This document shows positions 33,672 to 44,217 of a DNA stretch of 64,000 nt, piece by piece. The notes below the pieces were generated by a model. It saw only the letters and a list, made by a program, of their open reading frames with translations. It did no database searches and had not been told where the DNA came from. The DNA comes from Oidiodendron maius Zn (Eukaryota > Ascomycota > Leotiomycetes > Myxotrichaceae): contig KN832892.1 of the NCBI GenBank assembly GCA_000827325.1, forward strand, positions 248,001-312,000, written 5' to 3'. The position numbers and the translations under genes were made by a program. The stretch's first letter is position 1, and each line of letters opens with the position of its first letter.

Positions 33672-34601
33672 TCAATTTGTCCTCATTTCAACGTTTAAAA
33701 CTCCAATGCCCTCAATCGCTGCTTGAATACGATCGCCGGGCTTTAAAAAGCAATTGCCGTTGACGCCGGCAGAACCAGCCGGAGATCCAGTGAAGAGGAT
33801 ATCTCCCGGCACCAGCGTGACAAATTCGCTGATTATGCTTAACATTTCGTCACATTTGTAGAGCATTTCATTCGTCGACGCGTCCATCATCTTCTGACCA
33901 TTGACAAACAGCTCGATTTTTAGGTCGTTCACGTCTGGCAGGAATTGCGCTGGGACGATGTGAGGCCCGCACGGCGCCATTGTATCTTGAGCCTTGCCAC
34001 GTACGAGGTCGATTTTTAGCTGGCTGTTAGTTTTAATCAGGTCGCGGCAGGACATGTCAAGACCAATAGTATATCCCGCAATCGCCTGTGCTGCCTCTTC
34101 CCTGCTGGCGTAGCGCAGTCTTTTCCCTACAACAACTGCCAACTCGCATTCCCAGTCAAATTCTTTTGTTGATGGCGGAATGATCACGGTCTCTCCTGGT
34201 CCCACCAGAGACGTTGTCGGCGGTCTGAGGAAAAATGGCATAGGCACCCATTGCTTAGCGGGCAGCCCCATTTCCACTAGATGACCTGAATAGTTGGCTC
34301 CGACTGCGAGCAGAGTATTTGGGTACATAACGGGCGTCAGGAGCTCCGCTTTTCTGCGCTCAACGGCGGACAAATTTGGTACATCACCTGCTCTAATCCG
34401 GGCTGCGAGGTCTTGGAGGATTGGAAAAGAGGCTTCCCACTCCTCTAGTAGTCCTTTCACGGATGATTGTTGAAGCTGTAGCTTATGGAGTGGATAGACA
34501 TGGTCATTGAGGCATATTGCTGCCTTTGGTCCCTCTTCGGTTTGAATGGTCGCTAAGGTAAACTTAGTAGTATCAATGTCATCCGGATTTGGATATGTCA
34601 T
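33672..34601 (-). CDS. Fumarylacetoacetate hydrolase (FAH) family protein
   Basis: A single exon of 309 aa from the ATG at 34601 (MTYPNPDDIDTTKF); the frame is open to another ATG at 34754, but the 51 extra residues look unrelated. The FAH fold signature is LLAVGANYSGHLVEMG, then PPSTKEFDWECELAVVVGK (the metal-binding ExE) and IAGYTIGLDMSCRDL (metal-binding Asp). The end block LVPGDILFTGSPAGSAG is also conserved. The family hydrolyses or hydrates acylpyruvates and 2-oxo-dienoates from aromatic ring cleavage. It is the FAHD1/HpcE-like single-domain type, not the true FAH of tyrosine breakdown. It converges on the regulator with about 130 bp between them. Confidence 0.88.
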   Translation of the reverse strand: MTYPNPDDIDTTKFTLATIQTEEGPKAAICLNDHVYPLHKLQLQQSSVKGLLEEWEASFPILQDLAARIRAGDVPNLSAVERRKAELLTPVMYPNTLLAVGANYSGHLVEMGLPAKQWVPMPFFLRPPTTSLVGPGETVIIPPSTKEFDWECELAVVVGKRLRYASREEAAQAIAGYTIGLDMSCRDLIKTNSQLKIDLVRGKAQDTMAPCGPHIVPAQFLPDVNDLKIELFVNGQKMMDASTNEMLYKCDEMLSIISEFVTLVPGDILFTGSPAGSAGVNGNCFLKPGDRIQAAIEGIGVLNVEMRTN

Positions 34602-36682
34602 ATTGCTGGTCAATTTAATCATAAATGCGTCACAAAATTGTGAACAGAAGCAATTATTTATCGAAGTGCTGGGGCTTAAGATATATCCTTCTTCCGGGTC
34701 TAACCACGCATAGCCGGTGGTGTATATCCTTCCGCCATCTCCGAGATTCAGCATGACTGAGGAAACCTTTGCTGACCATATCTCGACCCGGTTATGGACG
34801 GGAAAGCGGGAACTCGGTGGTGAACCATGTTAGTCGGAGTTAATCCACATACAGTCTCTGTACGGGAAAATGGTCCACCTAAAAATAGAAAATTTGACTC
34901 TCCATTGCCTAGTTAGGCAATATTGGATACAGTCACTACCCAAGTAGGCAATTTCAAACACCTTTTCAGACCGATATTGGCAGCAGAGAGGCTTTTCAAT
35001 GACTACATTTTTGGGTAGGCCATTTTCCGTACACAGACTGTATGTTCTGACAGCCGAGATAACCGAGACATCTGGTGGTGGACAAAGCGGCGTTGTTGCA
35101 TACATGAAACACAACACAATCAATCCTAAATTTTGTAAAACTCCGAAATGGTATAAAAGAGCTTTTTCTTTCTTTATATATATATACAAATTACCCGCAA
35201 TCTATTGAGGGCGATCCAACTGACTAGAGAAAGGTTGGCTAGCTATTTGAGATCGATTAAAAGTCCATTCTTTGTCTACGGCGAGCTCAAATTCGCTCTG
35301 GCTCTCTTAGTTGCTAGATAGCCTTCTCAGTATGATCTTACTCACATTTAAAAACGAATTTCTCTCTCCAAGGTCGATATTGATTTAGACGCAAGACGAG
35401 TTAGATGTAGACACGATCCAAATGTCTCGAAGAAGAGGACTATGACGCGCTCTACTCAGTCCATATATTATCCTTGAAGTTAGCATTAGGTCACAGCCGA
35501 AAGAATGATTTTAGGATGTTTTCAGTGGAGTTTTTGTGAGGTCCTTTAAGGAGTGGATCGAAGAAGGATATAATTTCTTAGGTGGAGAAGCTACACTCAA
35601 GAAACATCCGTCACATTAGTGGAGAGTGATAAGGTAATTAAGATAGAGAAGTAGTTTGAGCATAATGAATCAAGAGGCCACGAAGTCAAATGGAACAGAA
35701 GCACTTAATCAGACGAATCTGGAAGTCTATTGTTGAGGGGGTGCAATTGAACACTAGATTTCAAGGCTAGGCCGGAATATTGAATAATGACACTTCAGTT
35801 ATCGGCATCCCCGGAAGTAACTAGCAAATCGCATATTACGGATGGATGATGACTTTCATGCACAGGAAATTTATATCTCCTGTCAAGGTCCCAGTCCCGG
35901 CGAATATCCCTAAAAGGTAGTATGCAAAGGTCACAAAGTTGGCCACAGATACTCGAAGTGGCTTCAAGGATATTTCGAAGGTGGCGAGTATGATGTTGTT
36001 AAGCGTAGCTGGTTGGGCGAGTAACATACTTATTATAATAACTAGTATAAATTCCAAATATGAGAATTGACCAGCTCGTACAACATCCAACTGCTACCAT
36101 AATAACCAAGCAGTGGGGATCCCCGATGACAGATGTATTCGCAGGCATGGTAGTTATTCTCAATCATATTACTAATACCCACTATCCCTAGCAGGATATT
36201 TCATTACCCATAAGCAGCACTTACGTAGCCCTGTTTCATTTCACAGTTGTTAGCTCGCGCACAGCGGGCTGCTGTGGGAGGCATTATAAGCGGGGCTACG
36301 ACTTGCAACACGCCCTGTGAATGACTAAATAGCAGTTTAAAGGTGACCGACCTCCCAGCCTTAACTAAAACAGGGTAGAACAGGTCAAATCGTAGTAATT
36401 AGTACTGAGATAACGGCCCATTGCATTAATAATTGCTTGGCAGCGTATTGGCTCGTTATCAATAACATCCGCGAAGCCAGATGGCCCACATTAGCCAATA
36501 AATCCAGCATCGACACCCCATAGAGCACTACCAGGTTAGTTTGTAATTTCTTATGTTATTCTTAATCTAACAAAGCTTGCTTGCAACTAGCACTTTTAGG
36601 AATTTTTCAGTCTCTTCTGGGTCTCGTTTGAATTCCACATTCCGCCAAACACGCAGCTTCTAAATGTCCAGCACAATTAATC
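34602..36682. other. Intergenic stretch containing a MITE
   Basis: Apart from the MITE at 34852-35040, nothing clear is seen. A minus-strand frame at 35836-36090 encodes hydrophobic residues (LEFILVIIISMLLAQ) and could be a relic of a membrane protein, but no family or splice partner is visible. Confidence 0.45.
34852..35040. mobile_element. MITE, Tc1/mariner type
   Basis: A 189-bp element with terminal inverted repeats of about 35 bp (CAGTCTCTGTACGGGAAAAT at the left, inverse of CAGTCTGTGTACGGAAAATG at the right). It is flanked on both sides by TA, the Tc1/mariner target duplication. It has no coding capacity, so it would need a transposase in trans. A related single end lies at 24280. Confidence 0.82.
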
Positions 36683-38145
36683 ATGGATTCTACAAGGCCA
36701 ACCGGAGATGCCCTTGAGCTTGGACTAACCAGATCAGCTGGACCAAGCGCATCAGTCAGCCAGCAGCAAAGGGCTCAGAAGCTGTAAGAAGCCTACTCTA
36801 GCGTCTCTCTGACCAAGTTTATTCTCGATTCGGATGCTAATCAACTTTGAACCGCAGACAGCCAGTTCTGATTTTGCTTGGGAGTTTCATTCTGATCTTC
36901 ACAGCATGTGGTCTCACATTCTCATTCGGTGTTTACCAGGCATTATACGAGGCGATGGCTCTATCTCAAGATACACCTTTCACCGGTGCTTCCTCTGCCC
37001 AGATCAGCCTTATCGGCACACTCTCTGTTTCACTGATGACCATGGGAGCGCCATTTGTTACCACCTGGACAAAATTGTACTCTCCTCGGGCTGTTGTGTG
37101 CATTGGCGGAGCAGTATTTTTTGCCGCACACCTCTTCTCCAGCATTAGCCATAGATTGTGGCAGTTTGTATTGTCACAAGGGTTACTTCTTGGTATGGGA
37201 GCATGTATGGCTTATATACCGGCTGTCACGGTAGCGCCAGCTTGGTTCGATAAGAGACGTGCGCTAGCAATGGGCATCATTATATCGGGCACGGGTGTTG
37301 GAGGTGTCATATGGGCACCCGCGCTACGGGCTATGATCGATCGAATGGGCTTCCGAAATACGATGAGAGTGTCCAGCTCGGTCTCTTTCGTTCTCATTGA
37401 GGCTGCAGGATATTTCATGAAATGGGAGCCAAATTTTCACACCGCAGTGCTGGCGGAGAATCAAGCGTCCACTAGGAGCCGTGGCATCATGCTAATTTTG
37501 CCAATCAACTGGCATGTTTTAAAATCTAGAAAGTTTGCTGCGCAGGCACTTGGTGCGATGCTACAATCTGCAGCATATTCTACACCTCTGTTTTTCTACG
37601 CGGCGTATGCAAAGACACTGGGTTATAGCGAGGTTTCGGGTGCAAATTTCATTGCCTTCTCCAATGCGTCCAATGCAGTTGGCAAGGTCGTCATTGGTTT
37701 TGCAGCAGATCGCCTTGGAAGACTCAATACTCTATTCGTCACTACGTTCATTAGCGCGATTGCGGTCCTAGGGTTCTGGATACCGTCAATTATGCTAGAT
37801 GGTGGTAGTACTACTAGTAGGGGGCTTTTTATTGCTTTCACTCTTCTCTACGGCGCCTTTGCAAGTGCATATATCTCGTTGTTTCCTGCATCCTTGATCG
37901 AAATATTCGGTATTCAGCATTTCTCCAACGTGAACGGTGTGTTGTACATGATTCGAGGCATGGCAGCTCTGGTCGGAACGCCAGTAGCAGGGGCATTGAT
38001 CCCGACAACGAGATCCCTTACTTCCCCAGAAAGTTATTTCGGGGCTGCCACCATGGTGGGGGTGCTGTTAGCTGCTGCTACCCTTGCAGTCTTGTGGGTA
38101 CGCATGGAAGCAATGTTGGGATCGAATTGGAAGTGGAAGCTTTGA
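36683..38145 (+). CDS. MFS transporter, monocarboxylate porter-like
   Basis: Exons 36683-36783 and 36858-38145 (intron 74 bp) give 462 aa. After a short polar N-terminus, helix 1 is LILLGSFILIFTACGLTFSF, followed by FGVYQALYEAM, the same signature as in the 8042 carrier. Other conserved parts are LGMGACMAYIPAVTVAPAWF and GTGVGGVIWAPALR. It is distantly related to the 8042 protein and not a recent duplicate. Likely a plasma-membrane carrier for a carboxylate or small acid. The neighbouring FAH hydrolase and D-2-hydroxyacid oxidase fit an acid-uptake role, though this is inference. The right copy of the 72-bp inverted repeat lies about 200 bp downstream. Confidence 0.87.
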
Positions 38146-39745
38146 GCTTCTCAACTTGAGAGTGTGACATCATAAGGCTCGCGATATATAACACGTCTAT
38201 AGTCTCAATTTCAAACATAAATAGCCACCCAGTAGAAGGCGGTAATTATATACATTTGTGAGAAGATGTTCCACCAGCTACCTGGAATGATAGCTCGGGA
38301 TTTCTACACCATGATATATTTTGATCAGCCTTATAGGGTTAATGTGAAGGATATTCGGGCATTCGGATCCGAACGGGTGATCTGAATATCCGTAACGTAG
38401 CTAGTGGCGGCGCACCATATATTGTGTGGTTATATGCAGCTTAGAACCTTAGATAACTCAATACAACTGATTCCACACACATACTGATGAATCCTTCGAT
38501 CCTGTAACCTTTGACAGTTAATATCGATCTATTGTTAAAGTCACAATTTATGCGGGGGAGATAATCTTGATACCATTGTACCATCTAATCTCGTGGAAAA
38601 TTGTCCATGGCAACTAGCTGCTGGATTGCTGCAATACATTCAGCAAGTATATTGAACAGCAGCATGTACAGAAGTAGGATAATCTTTGATGAAGACTGAC
38701 ATTACCCAGAACGAATTCTCGGTTGTATATGGAAACTCTGTCAGCCTGGAGACTGAGACAGTTTGGAGGATGTGCTCCCCATACTGGAGAATCTCTTGCT
38801 GCTGAAAGCTGATCATTGGCCCACCAATCATGGTGCCTCAACATGGAAAGTAGAGTCGATTGAACCATGTGACTATCTCAAGTATACAACCGAGTGACGG
38901 GAGAAATAATTTGAATATTCGATGCCGGTCCAGGCTGAGTTGCAGTGATCAGCACTTTCCTCTTTGGTTTCAACGCGCGTCCCTCAGCACCCAGTAGGAT
39001 AAGCTCTGCAGTTTACTCTTTTTAGCTCTAGCTACGGTGGGATGCAACAAATTTGAACAACCACAAAAATAGCTAGTGATATAACTGGTCAAAATATGAA
39101 GTAGAGTGCGCGGACTGGCTTCGTCATATTTTTTCACTAGGCGGCATTCAAACCTTTTGCCTCCTACCCGATGCCCTTGATTTTCGCTTTACTAGTAGTC
39201 GGGAATAATCCACTACTTTAATATAGGGCCCTAGCAAACGTAGTGTACACTAGTATATATTAATTAATAGGGCTAGGCAATTTTGAAATAATTATAGTAG
39301 TGAAGGCATCGAATTACTAATAAAATTGTATAGGAACCGGCGTTTTGGCTACTACATCGCCTAGTTTTCGAGAAACTAGGCGAGAAAGGTGGGAAACCTC
39401 GTGATTAGGGGATTTAGTCGGAGATATCCCACATAGTAAGTGGCTCGGGATTTCGCGTGGGATTTCAATTCCGGGAGCTCCTCTAACGCATGGCCGCAGT
39501 CTATCGCATAGAGTCGGCTTTGTGTGGGGAATAATACGTGAGCCGCATCTTGTTTTAGCTCATTGATTGTGACATCTTCCGGTTTGGAGACCTTGCAGGA
39601 GTTTCCCCGAGTACCAAGAAATATTTATGATATCATAGAGCACCGACCTTAGTTATCGACAGTTTGGAAACAAAGATTCTCCCAAGTCTATTCAAAGTCG
39701 AATTCAAGAATTTAAATCTATACCACTCGAAAATTAGGTCTCGAT
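38146..39745. other. Intergenic stretch
   Basis: It carries the right copy of the 72-bp inverted repeat (38343-38413) and an AT-rich part near 39200-39330. Minus-strand frames at 38614-38868 have no recognisable features. The last ~150 bp is the promoter of the VOC gene. Confidence 0.4.
38343..38413 (-). repeat. 72-bp sequence, inverse copy of 17274-17345
   Basis: Reverse complement of the left copy: outer end GCGCCGCCACTAGC, inner end GAATATCCTTCACA. About 21 kb separates the two. Neighbouring sequence on both sides is unrelated between the copies. Confidence 0.8.
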
Positions 39746-40240
39746 ATGTCCGATCTTATCCCAAAACCTCTCATGCCCAAATCCTTTATCGGACTCCATC
39801 ACCTCAAGCTCCCTTGTCATTCCATCAAGAAAACACATGAGTTCTACACTACGATTTTCCCATTCAAACCAATGCCTCATGCTGATCACTTCACACCGGA
39901 CCACCAATTGTTCGCCAAGCTTTGCATTCACGAGGCAACCAAACTTATTGTCGAACTACGTTATGAACCAACCCAAGCAAATCTACAGAAGGGCTGGGAC
40001 CCAATCACCTATGCAGTGGGCACGCGAAAGGATCTGGAACGGTGGGGAGAGTGGTTTGATGCAAATGGCGTTAAGCACAGTCGTATTTTTACAGGTGTGA
40101 GCGCATGGGTTATGGCTTGTGAAGATCCGGATGGAAAGATTGTGCGTTTGTATGTAAGTGAAGAGGAGCATGAATGGACGGATCATGTTGATAAGGATGA
40201 GCGTTGGTTGGGTAATGTAAAAGCCGATCCAAATACTTAG
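39746..40240 (+). CDS. VOC-fold (glyoxalase/bleomycin resistance/extradiol dioxygenase) protein
   Basis: A single exon of 164 aa with its own ATG. It forms two beta-alpha-beta-beta-beta units: GLHHLKLPCHSIKKTHEFY opens the first, with the His expected to bind metal, and CEDPDGKIVRLYVSE closes the second, with Glu/Asp nearby. The family includes glyoxalase I, extradiol ring-cleavage dioxygenases, epimerases and resistance proteins, and the sequence alone does not separate these. In this setting an enzyme acting on an oxidised small compound is plausible. No introns and no close neighbour on the same strand. Confidence 0.8.
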   Translation: MSDLIPKPLMPKSFIGLHHLKLPCHSIKKTHEFYTTIFPFKPMPHADHFTPDHQLFAKLCIHEATKLIVELRYEPTQANLQKGWDPITYAVGTRKDLERWGEWFDANGVKHSRIFTGVSAWVMACEDPDGKIVRLYVSEEEHEWTDHVDKDERWLGNVKADPNT

Positions 40241-40924
40241 AAGAGAGTCCTTTAAGCTACATAGATTGTTAGTTGAGTGTTCCATGTGAAATATGAGCTG
40301 GTTTTCTTCCATGGCATTAGCGAAGGGAATAGTTAGGCCGTATAGGATACCGACCCTGTAGTATAGTGCCAATTGTATTTAATACGATACAAGTAACCTG
40401 TACCCTAGAGATCTAGGTATAATATTGATCCGGTTTAATACAGGGCAGTAGCTTGCATCGCAGCTATGCACTGTGGTGGCTGATATGAGGATGATGCTGG
40501 TGTAGTTCTTCTAGCCGAGCCATTTACTTTAGCTTCTTGTATGCTCCAAAATCTCACGAGGAGATCATCTAGAAGAGATGCTGCATCATGGTGTAAATAA
40601 TAAGATTCTGCTGGTTCGGATCTATGAGAACTAGCATCCTCGCCTTCCAGCGCTGCGAAATCGAATGATAGAAGGTGATTGTATTATTGAGTCGAGGACT
40701 TAAGATGGATGACTCATATTGAGGCATCACTAAGAGACAGTGCATGGAAGGTCACATCAGAGAATGCGCCATGAAATGTCGGGAAGTGGGCCTATATGTA
40801 AACTAAACTACGTTGCCTAACTAACGCTCAGTTATTTCGGTGTCGAGTATCTTATAGGAATCCTTTAATGCCACAACTGCTTACTTCTGTCGCCACTTTT
40901 TGTGGCATATATAACACGTGCGGA
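40241..40924. other. Intergenic stretch, no supported gene
   Basis: This is the 3' region between the VOC gene (plus) and the MFS gene (minus), which converge. No repeat or RNA was recognised. Confidence 0.4.
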
Positions 40925-42754
40925 TCAATTAGAGTCATTGGCAGCAGTAAATGCCTTTGCTTGTCGCTTCAAAGGCCCGTACGTGGCTGTCCATTGGCGG
41001 ATTTGCTTCCCTTTAATAAGGAATAGGATGCAAAACAGGATAACAAAGAATTGAATAGCTACCATTTGACCGAAAGCCTTTGTGTCCAAATTAGAAAATT
41101 AAATTAGCAAACTAATGGAAGAATCTCTAGGGTAGTGACATTGGAGATGCAAGACGTCGTAAAATCGAGGAAACGGGTTCTTACATTCTCAGTCCCAGTA
41201 GCATCGATCCACTGAAAGGCAAAGAGGGCCAGGACACAGCCAAGGATCGCACGGATGACGAAGAAGAAAACAATGGTCTCTCCAGCAAGCTGCAAGAATA
41301 GGTTAGTATGGATCAGCTCCTATGGCGGGATTAGTTCTAAGACTTACTGAGAAGTACGAGTCAACTGCATAAGTCACCAAGACATTGCTAACAGCTGTCA
41401 GACCAAAGCCCTGCATCCCGTAGCCAAAAGCTAACCCAACCCATGACGTCTTCTTAGCCGCACAAATTCCAAATATGAGGATACCCATAGGACCTATAAT
41501 GGCAGGAATGACCAAGCCCAGGAGACGATATTCTGGCTCACGCCGGCCGTGATTGCGATTGGTCATGCTGTTGGCGATCATGTCAATTAGCATACCACCA
41601 ACGAAAACAGCAAGCAGGGTACCGATAAATCCAGACAGGGCAATGAGTCCGAGCGAGTGGACTTTCCAGAGATATGGCGGAGCGCTGAAGAGGACCGAGG
41701 TTTCCAGTTGGATGATGATATTCCTGTTACTCTTTTAGCTTCTTCCATCTCCACCAGGATGACGGAAACTTACCAACCAACGAATACTCCCACAGTAATT
41801 CCGGCCCACACTACTGGAGGATATACGGCTATAGAGATAATATTGTACAAGGAATTAAGAAACGATTCCTCTCTATTGTAGCCACGAGTCACCGCCAAGT
41901 GGGACAATAGTCCTCTCTTAGGACCGAAACTTGAACTGGGAGCATTGACATCTCGGTTGGGGTAGGAGGTTTCGCGGATGAAAAAGAGCGCTATCAACCA
42001 GTTGACGCCGCTGGCAATGGCAATCCAGCCGCATGCCCATTGCCATGAGTTTGTGTCTTGGACCACATAGCCATTGATCACCGGGCCGATAAAGAAGCCG
42101 CCACTGAGTGCTACATGGAAGATCATCATAACGAAGCCACGTTCATGTACGAAAAACATGTCAGCCACAACTGCAGGTACCGTGGCATCGCCGGCCGCTG
42201 CAGCGAACCCTGAGAGCAAGCGAGCTGCCAAAAGGCTACGGTAGGTAGTAGCTTTGAAACTCCAGACATTGAATACAGCGAGAAGAGCGATGGCTATAAG
42301 AAAGACTGGGCGCTTGCCGATAACACGCATAAGCGGAACCCAGAACAGGTTACCAACCCCGAGCATCAGAGTATTGAAGCATACCAGATATGAAATCCGG
42401 GTATTGCTTTCATGAAAATACTTGGAGAGTGTGACAATCGCCACTCCGAAATTACTGACATTAGTTGTAGCTAGGAAACTGTAGAAGCAGATTGTTCCGT
42501 AAGTTGTGTACTTCTCCCAGGAAGACCAGTTCTGTAAAAAAGCAAATCAGTACAGATCACAGTAGACAAAGAATTATGCTTATGGGAGGATACAAGCGTA
42601 TAAAGACATGCCATTATCATCGACTCACCAGTGGGTCATTTGGATCCAGGGAGGGTTTAGGCCACAATGCCTCTCTTCCGCTCGAGTCTGAGATTTCAAT
42701 GGTACCAATAATTTCCTCCATTCTATTGGCTCTCGACTCGATATCCTTCTGCAT
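40925..42754 (-). CDS. MFS transporter, DHA1-like, five exons
   Basis: Exons 42754-42629, 42531-41774, 41723-41348, 41289-41185 and 41077-40925 on the minus strand join in frame to 505 aa. The N-terminus is polar and ends SLDPNDPL, then NWSSWEKYTTYGTICFYS enters helix 1. The block AARLLSGFAAAAGDATVPAVV and the loop HERGFVMMIFHVALSGGFF are typical of fungal DHA1 carriers. Helices 11-12 include ETIVFFFVIRAILGCVLALF and AIQFFVILFCILFLIKG. The tail after the last helix is short and basic. All introns are 51-107 bp and GT-AG. The substrate is unknown. It is divergent from no close gene and sits between the VOC gene and the dehydrogenase. Confidence 0.85.
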
Positions 42755-44217
42755 TTTGACAGATGGAACTAGCTGTTTTCCCAGCGGTAAGTCCCACTGT
42801 AGAGAAGATTGTATATTTTATGCAGCAAGAATTGGTCGACTGCTCATCTCAAGAGATCCGATTTTTTATCAATAAGTTTAGACAGACAGCATGCGATGAT
42901 AGGTCTGCGATTATATATAAGATACCACACTTTAAGCCGAGTGCATGAACTGACACATATTCTCATCGGAACAGTCCCGTCTTTACATCCCGACACAACG
43001 GGAAGCGGATTCCCTCGATCCGCACGGTCTCCTCAAACCCCACGGGGGTGTAGAGTCTACCCCGCCCCTAGCTAATCAGGGGCTATGTTAATTTAGTTAT
43101 TACTGCATTTTCTCCGCAGCTGCGCCCAAGCTTTCCGTTTGTAGCCGCTGCTATGTACTATTCAAAGGAACCTAAAACTCAATGCCTGATATAATTCTCT
43201 ATCACCCTGAGTACTCTAAACTCAAATCAAAAGCAGCAAAGTCTGCTGACTCAAAACTAGTAGCTTAAGGTTAGCTAAAAATTATACTGTGCTGCAAAAT
43301 TACAGAGACTAGGTGGTTTTGACAAGGAGAATAAACATCCAATGCAATGGGTGCATGCTGATGTGGCGGTCGTCCAGGGATTTACTTACCTTCGAAGGAT
43401 ACTGTGCAGGGTCGACCTTACCCTGTAAGAACTCGTCATAGATGCTTATTGCCTGACATATTGCTGGAATCTCGGCCACTTTCCTAATCCTGGTGTGGCT
43501 GTGACGGAAGCAAATTTGTGCTAGCTCAATCTTGCGACTTTCTCTTGACTGCCGCATAAGATTAACCCTCCTCTCACGCCTGACATCGCCACATCCTCTG
43601 TCCAGAATAGATAGGTATAGTCCTATTTCGGGATAGTCGGGAGTAATCCACCGCCTGCTCGGGTAGGTCCCGAATGTTGGGGTAAGGATACACTGGCACT
43701 AATCTAGGTGCGACTATTACAAATATTGATTACCCGGGTAAATGCATTTGGACGTCCGTAAGTACCCTCAACTGAAGCAAATAGAGCGCTTAAAAATGTA
43801 TTACTTCGACCAATTAGACACATGGGATGTTTTTCTTCGCCATCGCCATCGCCGCTATTAATATATTGCCACACACTACCGGAACCGCTTTAAAAGATGG
43901 TCTAGACTGCAAGTATACGCCTTTACCGTACACGGAAGCAAACGACTTGAACGTGAACGCTCAAAGGTTTACTACGTATGTGATCGCTGGAACCTTGTAT
44001 AATTGATAATAGCTGAGCGTATGGGTAGTTAGAGCCTGTTTGCTGAATCGCTGACCAGTTTGCCACGTCCAGGAAGTCATATCACGAAGAGTAGTAGCAA
44101 AGCTCTCTGTAATCTTCTATTCCATTGTAAGAAACCTCTATCGAGGACATGAATACAACAATGTAGAATATAGAATCGATTTATTCAAATAAACGGTCGA
44201 CATAGTTAACTGCCGAG
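42755..44217. other. Intergenic stretch with an orphan 3' exon
   Basis: On the minus strand at 43273-43557, a frame (IELAQICFRHSHTRIRKVAE to DPAQYPSK) ends at a perfect GTAAGT donor near 43389. It could continue after TTTTGCAG (about 43303) with a six-residue tail HSIIFS and a stop. This looks like the end of a gene whose 5' part is lost or far decayed; I do not recognise it. The rest shows nothing. Confidence 0.35.

Noticed and set aside
35836-36090. Hydrophobic minus-strand frame as a membrane protein gene
   Set aside because: No family motif, no splice partner and no clear start; kept only as a note.
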